Part shown: positions 34,465-40,700 of the stretch, in pieces
Layout: every line of letters starts with the position of its first letter
Position numbering within the stretch: position 1 is the stretch's first letter
Origin: Actinomycetota bacterium
GTDB taxonomy: Bacteria; Actinomycetota; Acidimicrobiia; Acidimicrobiales; JAJPHE01
DNA length: 57,120 nt
Direction of reading: 5' to 3'
Assembly: GCA_027315345.1 (NCBI GenBank)
Contig: DAHUYE010000038.1
Coordinates: 1-57,120, forward strand
Translations under genes and position numbers: made by a program
Notes under the pieces: model-generated
What the model was told of the DNA's origin: nothing
The model's database searches: none
What the model saw: only the letters and a program-made list of their open reading frames with translations

Positions 34465-35437
34465 GGTCGGCTTTTCCCGACCGGTCCTCGAAGCCATGGA
34501 AGACGAGACGATCGGGCGGAGCCGGGCCATGGCCAGCGACGTGATGGTGAGGGCGGTGGCCGCTCCGGGGGCCGAGGACCTGGGAGCCGCGGTCCGAGGG
34601 GCCCTGGATGTCTTTGCCGCCGTCGAGTCGGCCTGCACCCGCTTCGACCCGGCCAGCCCCCTGATGCAGGCCAACCAGGGTGCAGATCGTTTCTGTCCGG
34701 TGGGCCCCACCTGCTTCGAGGCGGTGGTGGAAGCCCATCGCGCCTATAGCCGCACCCGGGGTCGCTTCGACCCCCGGGTGCTGGCCGACCTGGTCGGCAT
34801 TGGGTATGACCGCTCCCTTCCCTTCTCCACCGGTGGGCTCACCACCCGGCCGGCACCACCCCGCCGAGCGGCCCTCCCACCGTGGCGGCCGGGCTTTCGC
34901 GGCTCCTCCTTCGCCGTCCGGATAGGTCCACATCCTGTGGACCTGGGCGGCATAGGCAAGGGCCTGGCCGTGCGCTGGGCCAGCCAGGCCCTGAGGCGGG
35001 CCACGGCTGACCATCTCATCGAAGCCGGGGGGGACTGCTATTGCGCAGGGTCCGCTCCGGGGGGAGGACTCTGGCAGGTGGCGGTGGAGGATCCGGCCGG
35101 AGGGGCCGATCCGCTGGCCGTGCTGGGCGTGCGGGACCGGGCCTGTGCCACCTCATCCATCCGGCTGCGACGGTGGCGGGCCGGCCAGGAGGAGGTCCAT
35201 CATCTGATCGATCCCCGAAGCGGGCGACCGGGAGGCGGCCGCCTGGCGTCGGTCACTGTCGTGGGTTCCGATCCCGCCGAGGCCGAGGTCTGGAGCAAGG
35301 TGCTCTTCTTGGCGGGGAGCCGCCAGATAGCCGCCTTGGCCCACCGAAAGGCTCTGGCCGCCCTATGGGTAGGGATGGACGGCGCCGTCGCCACCAGCCC
35401 GGCGCTGGCCAGATACCTGGTCTGGGGTCCGGTGTGA
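34454..35437 (+). CDS. apbE: ApbE-like FAD:protein FMN transferase
   Basis: The 327-residue protein shows ApbE features: RFDPASPLMQAN near the N-terminus, FDPRVLADLVGIGYD, VDLGGIGKGLAVRWA, LIEAGGDC, ACATSS and HHLIDPRSGRP. These segments bind FAD and Mg2+ and transfer FMN to Thr or Ser of target proteins. GTG at 34454 overlaps the upstream gene by 11 nt. A later ATG (34496 or 34529) is possible. No signal peptide or lipobox is seen, unlike many ApbE proteins that work outside the membrane. The two preceding proteins with HATTGAS tails are the obvious targets, and the redox genes follow directly. Confidence 0.88.
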   Translation: MPPEVGFSRPVLEAMEDETIGRSRAMASDVMVRAVAAPGAEDLGAAVRGALDVFAAVESACTRFDPASPLMQANQGADRFCPVGPTCFEAVVEAHRAYSRTRGRFDPRVLADLVGIGYDRSLPFSTGGLTTRPAPPRRAALPPWRPGFRGSSFAVRIGPHPVDLGGIGKGLAVRWASQALRRATADHLIEAGGDCYCAGSAPGGGLWQVAVEDPAGGADPLAVLGVRDRACATSSIRLRRWRAGQEEVHHLIDPRSGRPGGGRLASVTVVGSDPAEAEVWSKVLFLAGSRQIAALAHRKALAALWVGMDGAVATSPALARYLVWGPV

Positions 35438-36084
35438 GTGCCACCCCTGATCGGGCCCCCGGGGGGCTGGGCTGGCCGGCGGCGGTGGCCGTCGCCTCGG
35501 TGGGCCTGGGCTACGGGCTTACCCGCTGGTCCGCCGCTGACCCACATAACCGGATGCTGCCGTGGATCCTGGGTCGGTCGCTGGGCATAGCCGCCTACCT
35601 CTGCCTGGTGGCCCTGGTCGGCCTGGGCCTGTGGTTCGGGCACCCAGTCCGTCGGTCGGGGCGCAGGCGGTTACATCCGGCCAGCGTCCTGCGCCTGCAT
35701 GCCGCCCTGGCCGTGGCCACCCTGGTCTTGGCGTTGGGACACGTGAGCGCCTTGGTCATGGACCACTACGCGCGGCTGGGGGTATGGGGGGCGATCTTGC
35801 CCGGCCGGGCCGGCTACCGAGCGTGGCCGGTGGCAGCGGGCACTCTGGGTGTGTACGCCGGCCTGGTAGCCGGGCTCAGCGCCGCCCTGGCCGGTGGGAT
35901 GGCCCGGCGCATCTGGCTTCCCATCCACCGCTTGGCCGCGATAACCGTCGGACTCATCTGGTTCCACGCCGTGCTGGCGGGCACCGACACCCCCGCCCTG
36001 CGGTGGATGTACATCCTCACCGGCGGCCTGATCCTGCTCCTAGGCGTCAGTCGCCATCTGATCCCTCGGCCCGTCCCGTCATGA
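35434..36084 (+). CDS. Ferric-reductase-like transmembrane haem protein
   Basis: This 216-residue protein has six predicted membrane helices of the Ferric_reduct type. Two histidine pairs sit on neighbouring helices (RLHAALAVATLVLALGH and IHRLAAITVGLIWFH). They are spaced as in b-type haem ligands, suggesting two haems stacked across the membrane. There is no FAD/NAD-binding domain, so an electron donor must be supplied by another protein, most likely the NuoF-like product. It overlaps apbE (GTGA) and the next gene (ATGA) by 4 nt each. The probable role is to pass electrons through the membrane to outside flavins. Confidence 0.88.
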   Translation: MSATPDRAPGGLGWPAAVAVASVGLGYGLTRWSAADPHNRMLPWILGRSLGIAAYLCLVALVGLGLWFGHPVRRSGRRRLHPASVLRLHAALAVATLVLALGHVSALVMDHYARLGVWGAILPGRAGYRAWPVAAGTLGVYAGLVAGLSAALAGGMARRIWLPIHRLAAITVGLIWFHAVLAGTDTPALRWMYILTGGLILLLGVSRHLIPRPVPS

Positions 36085-37418
36085 CCCTGGCTCCGAGCAC
36101 CGGGTCGGCCGTCGACCAAGGCAGTGTCGACATCGCATTCGGCGGTGTTGGCGAGCCTGGGACGCGGCTGCTGGCCGGGCCGGAGCCGGGGAGCGGAGCC
36201 GAATCACTGATCGCTCACCAGGCTCGGCTGGGCGCCTGGCCAGATTTTGAGGCAGACCGGAGGGCCCTGCTGGACGTTCTCGATCTCAGTGGGCTGCGGG
36301 GGCGGGGCGGAGGGAGCTTTCCGGCGGCGGCCAAGATGGCAGCCGCCGCCGGCCGGGGCCGGCCACTTCTGGTGGTCAATGCGTCCGAGAGCGAGCCGGC
36401 CAGCGCCAAGGATGCAACCCTGGTTGGTCTCCGGCCCCATCTGGTCCTCGACGGCGCCCGGATCCTTGCCCGGGCGGCCGGCGCTGAGGAGGTCAGCGTG
36501 GTCCTGCACCGCGGCAACCGGCCCGGCCTGCGGGCATTGAGCCACGCCCTCTCCGAACGGGCTCGTGCCGGCCTGGACGATCCGGAGATGACCGTGACCC
36601 TGGGGCCGGACCGCTATGTGTCCGGGGAGGCCAGCGCCGTGGTCTCCCTCCTGGAAGGAGGCGAGGCCAAGCCCCGCTTCACCCGCCGGCGTCCCGCCGC
36701 CCTCTATGGCGTGCACGGTCGCCCGACTCTCATCTACAACGCCGAGACCACGGCCCACGCCGGCCTGCTGGCCCGCTTCGGTGCGCAGTGGTTCCGCCGG
36801 GCGGGTACCGCCGAACGGCCGGGGTCGACCCTCGTTACCCTGGCCGGGGCGGCGGCAAGGCCCGGTCGGGTCCTGGAGGTGATGGCTCCCGTGAGCATGG
36901 GCCTCCTGCTTGGGGCCGCCGGACTCGATCAACCTCCAGCCGCCCTGCTCGTCGGAGGCTACGCCGGCGCCTGGCTGGATGGCGCCACGACCTGGGATCT
37001 CCCCTTCAGTCACGAGGCATTGGGCCATGCCGGCGCCTCCATCGGCTGTGGCCTCCTCGGGATCCTTCCGCCCGGTGCCTGTGGCCTGGGTGAGACGGCC
37101 CGTCTGGTCACCTACCTGGCGGGGGAGAGTGCGGGCCAGTGTGGTCCGTGCGTCTTCGGACTGGCCGAGCTGGCCGCCATCTTCGAGGCCCTGGCCCTCG
37201 GCCAGGCCAGCCGGGCCGACCTGCGCCGTCTTCACCGCCGGGCCCTGGGGATCGAGGGACGGGGTGCCTGTCGTCACCCCGACGGCGTGGTCGGCCTGAT
37301 CCAAAGCGCCCTGCGAGTCTTCGCCCCCGACGTCCGCCGGCATCTGAAGGGCCGCTCCTGCGGGGCAACGGGTGGCCCGATCTTCCCGGTTCCGCCAACG
37401 ACCGGGGGTTGGAGATGA
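36081..37418 (+). CDS. NuoF-like NADH/ferredoxin-linked flavoprotein with incomplete Fe-S site
   Basis: The 445-residue protein resembles NuoF (51-kDa subunit of complex I). The FMN-binding loop is LRGRGGGSFPAAAKM, the nucleotide region is NASESEPASAKD, SLBB-like parts follow, and a C-terminal Fe-S region closes it. In NuoF the cluster ligands form SCGxCxxC plus a distant Cys. Here the motif is SAGQCGPC with a later Cys in GACRHPDG, so the first Cys is Ala and only three ligands remain. A 3Fe-4S cluster or a different fourth ligand is possible. It would oxidise NAD(P)H or exchange electrons with the adjacent ferredoxin and feed the haem protein. ATGA overlaps occur at both ends. Confidence 0.85.
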   Translation: MTLAPSTGSAVDQGSVDIAFGGVGEPGTRLLAGPEPGSGAESLIAHQARLGAWPDFEADRRALLDVLDLSGLRGRGGGSFPAAAKMAAAAGRGRPLLVVNASESEPASAKDATLVGLRPHLVLDGARILARAAGAEEVSVVLHRGNRPGLRALSHALSERARAGLDDPEMTVTLGPDRYVSGEASAVVSLLEGGEAKPRFTRRRPAALYGVHGRPTLIYNAETTAHAGLLARFGAQWFRRAGTAERPGSTLVTLAGAAARPGRVLEVMAPVSMGLLLGAAGLDQPPAALLVGGYAGAWLDGATTWDLPFSHEALGHAGASIGCGLLGILPPGACGLGETARLVTYLAGESAGQCGPCVFGLAELAAIFEALALGQASRADLRRLHRRALGIEGRGACRHPDGVVGLIQSALRVFAPDVRRHLKGRSCGATGGPIFPVPPTTGGWR

Positions 37419-37648
37419 CCTCCATGAGAGTCACGGTGGATCCCGTCCGCTGCGAGGGCCACGGCATCTGTTGTCTTTTCTTCGGGGAACGCATCGACCT
37501 GGACGACTGGGGCTACGCGGCGGTGGACCCGGCCCCCTTCGACGACATCCGCCTGGCCCGGAAAGCCCGCCGGGCGGTGGCGGCGTGCCCGGAGGGCGCA
37601 CTGGCTATAGAGATAACCGCTGCTTCAGCGGCGCCACGCCGGCACTGA
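37415..37648 (+). CDS. Small ferredoxin with CxxHxxC motif
   Basis: This 77-residue protein carries CEGHGICC followed by ACPEGAL, the pattern C-x2-H-x2-C-xn-C-P of actinobacterial single-cluster ferredoxins that hold 3Fe-4S clusters. Such ferredoxins usually serve redox enzymes such as P450s. Here the gene is locked into the operon by a 4-nt overlap with the NuoF-like gene, so it should exchange electrons with it. An internal Met three codons later (MRVTVD) could be the true start. An extra Cys stands next to the second ligand. Confidence 0.9.
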   Translation: MTSMRVTVDPVRCEGHGICCLFFGERIDLDDWGYAAVDPAPFDDIRLARKARRAVAACPEGALAIEITAASAAPRRH

Positions 37649-37666
37649 GAGCTGAGAAAAGTCTCA
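37646..37666 (+). promoter_or_regulatory. Predicted response-regulator site, third copy
   Basis: TGAGAAAAGTCTCA (37653-37666) has the same TGAGA-N4-TCTCA arms as the sites at 30641 and 33518, with a further TGAGA at 37646. It lies right after the ferredoxin gene, 21 nt before the fragment at 37688 and about 415 nt before the HtrA-like gene. Confidence 0.55.
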
Positions 37667-37687
37667 CGCCAAGCTAACCGGCCCTTC

Positions 37688-37942
37688 ATGGGCGCCCTGG
37701 ATGCTGAGGACGGGCCGAACCCGGCCAAGGACAGAGTCTTGGTGGCCAACGGGGTCCCCACCCACCTGGTCGATGCACTCTCGGCCGGCCCCTATGCCGC
37801 TGAGATCCAGGCCCCAGTGCTGCTCACCGCCGGCGGTGTGGTGGGCGCCGAAGGGTCGCACTACCTGGCTTCTCTGCCCCCCTCGGTCAGCTTCACCGAC
37901 TTGGGCGGCACGGACTCCATTCCGTCCCAGAACAGCAGTTGA
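37688..37942 (+). pseudogene. Single cell-wall-binding repeat 2 (CWB2) fragment
   Basis: The 84-residue frame reads like one CWB2 unit: RVLVANGVPTHLVDALSAGP, then AAEIQAPVLLTAGG, YLASLPPSV and LGGTDSI. Normal CWB2 proteins have three tandem repeats, a signal peptide and an enzymatic or adhesive part. None of these is here, so it is either a remnant or a very small protein. ATG at 37688 stands near a predicted operator, which leaves the chance that it is expressed. The region 37943-38080 after it shows nothing further. Confidence 0.55.
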
Positions 37943-38080
37943 GGGTCCGCGGGGATCTGGACGGGCTGCGGTCGACATCTATGCGCCGGTTCACGGGAAA
38001 CCCCCAACCAATCCTCAGCCGAGTCGGGAAGTCTGGGGCCTAAAGGCGCTTCTTCTGGAAGCGAGAACCGAGGTCTACCA

Positions 38081-39325
38081 ATGAACGACGACCGCTGGTC
38101 AGCCGACCGGATCGAGACAGGAACGGCCGGGGAGTCTCCGACCGGCCGGCTGGACTGGCAGAGCTTTCCCGCCCCCGCCGCTCCCGCCGGTCGTTCCCCT
38201 GGGCGGTCCCGGCGACGAAGGGCCCTTGCCCTCCTGGGAGTGCTGGCCGCCGGCGGGGCCGGCTCCCTGGCCACCCTGGCCATGACCGGCGGGTCGGGCT
38301 CGACCGCCCTGCCCGCCGTGCCCGCCACCTCGGTCTCGGTGAGCGGCAGCACCCCGCTGAACGTGGGGGAAGTGGCGGCGCGGGTTACCCCGGCGGTGGT
38401 GGACATCACCGCCAACTCAGCCAACCTGCACGCCGCGGGCACGGGCATGATTCTCACCTCATCGGGTCTGGTCCTCACCAACAACCATGTGGTGGCCGGG
38501 GCCACCCAGCTCAGCGCTCAGATCGACGGCACCGGGCCCAGTTACCCGCTGAGGGTGTTGGGGGTGGACCCCGCGATCGACGTCGCCCTGGTCCAGATGC
38601 AGGGGGCGACGGGACTCAAGACCGTCACCCTCGGACAATCCGCCAACGTCCGGGTCGGCGACCAGGTGGTCGCCATCGGAAATGCCCTCAACCTGTCCGG
38701 CCCGCCCACCGTTACCAACGGGATCGTCTCGGCCCTGGGCCGTTCCATCACCGCCACCGACCCCTATTCGGGCTCGGAGCAGCTGAGCGGCCTGATCCAG
38801 ACCGACGCGCCCATCAACCCGGGTAACTCGGGCGGCCCTCTGGTCGATGCGGCCGGTCAGGTGATCGGCATGAACACGGCGGGCGCCTCCGGCGGCGCCA
38901 CCCAGACTGCTTCCAACATCGCCTTCGCCATCCCCATCGACACGGCCATGGCCGTCGCTCGCCAGATCGAGTCCGGCCATGCCTCCTCCACGGTGCTGAT
39001 CGGCCAACCGGGGATCATGGGCGTGGAGGTGTCCACTGTCGCCACGGTGGAGTCCGGTGCCGGCGGGTTCGGCTCCTACACACCCCCGGTCAACTCCGGG
39101 GCCGTGGTCGTCGGCGTACAACCGGCCGGCCCGGCGGCCGGAGCCGGACTGAGCCCGGGCGACGTGATCGTGTCCATCGACGGCCGTTCCGTCTCCTCCC
39201 CCGCCTCGCTGGCCGCCCTCATGGGTACCCACGGCCCCGGTAGCTCGGTGACGGTGGGCTGGGTGACGTCGTCGGGTCAGAATCAATCGGCCAGCCTCAC
39301 CCTGGTGGCGGGGCCGGTCCGGTAG
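38081..39325 (+). CDS. HtrA/DegP-like serine protease with PDZ domain
   Basis: This 414-residue protein has a cytosolic N-terminus of about 45 residues, one membrane helix (ALALLGVLAAGGAGSLATLA), an extracytosolic S1C protease domain and a C-terminal PDZ domain (VVVGVQPAGPAAGAGLSPGDVIVSIDG). The triad is His in LTNNHVVAG, Asp in DPAIDVALV and Ser in GNSGGP. Such proteases remove damaged envelope proteins. The ATG has GAGG 7 nt upstream. It is at the end of the redox cluster and could serve quality control of the exported carriers, but this is only a positional hint. Confidence 0.93.
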   Translation: MNDDRWSADRIETGTAGESPTGRLDWQSFPAPAAPAGRSPGRSRRRRALALLGVLAAGGAGSLATLAMTGGSGSTALPAVPATSVSVSGSTPLNVGEVAARVTPAVVDITANSANLHAAGTGMILTSSGLVLTNNHVVAGATQLSAQIDGTGPSYPLRVLGVDPAIDVALVQMQGATGLKTVTLGQSANVRVGDQVVAIGNALNLSGPPTVTNGIVSALGRSITATDPYSGSEQLSGLIQTDAPINPGNSGGPLVDAAGQVIGMNTAGASGGATQTASNIAFAIPIDTAMAVARQIESGHASSTVLIGQPGIMGVEVSTVATVESGAGGFGSYTPPVNSGAVVVGVQPAGPAAGAGLSPGDVIVSIDGRSVSSPASLAALMGTHGPGSSVTVGWVTSSGQNQSASLTLVAGPVR

Positions 39326-39342
39326 GGGGGCGGCTCCAGGTT

Positions 39343-40191
39343 CTAGTGGTGGACGCGGAACGGCAGAACCTGGGCTTTGGCGGCCCGGGCCGTGGCGGCG
39401 GTGATGTAGTGGTTGGTCACCAGTTGATCGAGAACGTGGTCCTGGCGAGCCTTGGCCGCGGCGGGGTGGTGCAATGGGTCGTAGGCCGAGGGTGCCTGGG
39501 GCAGGCCGGCCAGCATGGCCGCCTCGCCCCAGCTCAGGTGGCCGGGGGTCACGCCGAAGTAACCCTCGGCCGCCGCCCGCTCTCCCCAGTAGCCGTTGCC
39601 GTAATAGACGGCGTTCAGATACATGACCAGGATCTGGTGCTTCGAATAGCGCAGGGACAGCTTCACGGCCAGACCGATGTCGTGCAACGTCCCCTCCAGG
39701 CCCCCTGACTCGGGATAGAGCTGCTTGGCCAGCTGCTGGGCGATGGTGCTTCCCCCCGGGTCCCCGCTGGTGTGGAGGGTGGCCAGTGCCGCCCGCCCCG
39801 CCCCGTCGAAGATGTTGACCAGGAAGTTGGAGTAAAAGTGCTCGTCCTCTACCGCCACCACCGCCTCACCCAGGCGGAGCGGAGGTGGCGGGCCCTGGTC
39901 CGGGGCCCCGTGGGCGGCCAGCACGGCTGCCACCCTGGCTTCGGCGTCACCGACCGGCGGCAGAGTCAGCACGTACAGGACCCCCAGTACGGCCAGCAGG
40001 ACCATCGCGCCGATGAGGACCAGTACGCCACCGATCAGCCGGCGTCGCAGGCGGGGGCCCGGCATCAGCCGCCGATGACCTCGCTCCGCGGTCCGGGACC
40101 TCGTCTTGGCCATGGGCCCGCTCGAAGACGACGGCGCTGGCATGACCGCGCCAATCCGGGCCCAACCTGGCCGTCGATCATCGTCCGACAC
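39343..40191 (-). CDS. Monofunctional GT51 peptidoglycan transglycosylase-like protein, divergent active site
   Basis: The 282-residue protein has one N-terminal membrane helix (about 52-75) and a GT51 domain: VEDEHFYSN, GGSTIAQQLAKQLY, YLNAVYYGNGYWG and AAMLAGLPQAPSAYDPL. It ends after this domain with no transpeptidase. GT51 enzymes polymerise lipid II. The first catalytic Glu (in VED) is kept. In the third motif, normally RKxxE, my alignment gives GTLHD, so the second Glu appears to be Asp and the Arg-Lys pair is lost. The enzyme may be weak or altered. GTG at 40191 is given, with later ATG codons possible. Confidence 0.82.
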   Translation of the reverse strand: MSDDDRRPGWARIGAVMPAPSSSSGPMAKTRSRTAERGHRRLMPGPRLRRRLIGGVLVLIGAMVLLAVLGVLYVLTLPPVGDAEARVAAVLAAHGAPDQGPPPPLRLGEAVVAVEDEHFYSNFLVNIFDGAGRAALATLHTSGDPGGSTIAQQLAKQLYPESGGLEGTLHDIGLAVKLSLRYSKHQILVMYLNAVYYGNGYWGERAAAEGYFGVTPGHLSWGEAAMLAGLPQAPSAYDPLHHPAAAKARQDHVLDQLVTNHYITAATARAAKAQVLPFRVHH

Positions 40192-40230
40192 CGTACCGAC
40201 CGGAGTCGGACCGGTGCCGGACGGTCTATC

Positions 40231-40700
40231 TCAGCCGTTGGCCCCGTTGGTTCCGTCGGCCCCCGGGCCGCTGTTGGTGCCCGGGCTCCCGTCCGTGCCG
40301 GGCATGCCAGGACCCTGTCCCGTGCCGTTGCCACCGTTACCCCCGTTGCCGCCCTTGGCGTTGGCCACATTGCCACCCGCCCCGCCATCCCCGCCGGCGC
40401 CTCCGGCATTTCCCCCGCCGGCTTTGCCTCCGTTGCCGCCGTTGCCGCCGTCCGCTCCACTGGCGGCACACGGCGTGCTGCCATGCTCGATCTGGGCTGC
40501 CGTCAGGGGCTGGCAGCCGCCCGGACCGCCGGCACCACCGGCGCCTCCGGCTGCCCCGTTGGCTCCGCTTGAGCCATTGCCACCGTTGCCACCGTTGCCG
40601 CCGTTGGTGCCGCAGCCCGGGGCCCCGCCGGCGCCGCCGGCGCCCCCCACACCGGCCCCGGGGCCCTTTCCGGGCTCTCCGGCCTGACCGGGCACGCCGA
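40231..40700 (-). repeat. Gly-rich coding repeat (GGN/GGA) at the C-terminus of the S53 peptidase
   Basis: Runs of GCCACCGTTGCCGCC-type sequence on the plus strand encode imperfect repeats GGNGGNGG and GGAGGAGG. They are interrupted by one non-repetitive segment of about 20 residues (CQPLTAAQIEHGSTPCAA). The repeat is short-period and in frame, as in PGRS proteins. Confidence 0.85.

Noticed and set aside
36740-37420. NuoF-like gene as a true complex I subunit
   Set aside because: No other nuo genes are nearby, one cluster ligand is missing and the gene is locked into the ApbE/ferric-reductase operon.
37422-37435. TGAGAGTCAC at the start of the ferredoxin gene as a further regulator site
   Set aside because: Only one arm matches, and it lies inside the coding start of an overlapping operon.
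40310-40620. Short-period repeats that might suggest a CRISPR or other non-coding array
   Set aside because: The repeats are codon-phased GGN/GGA units inside the S53 peptidase frame, and no spacers are present.
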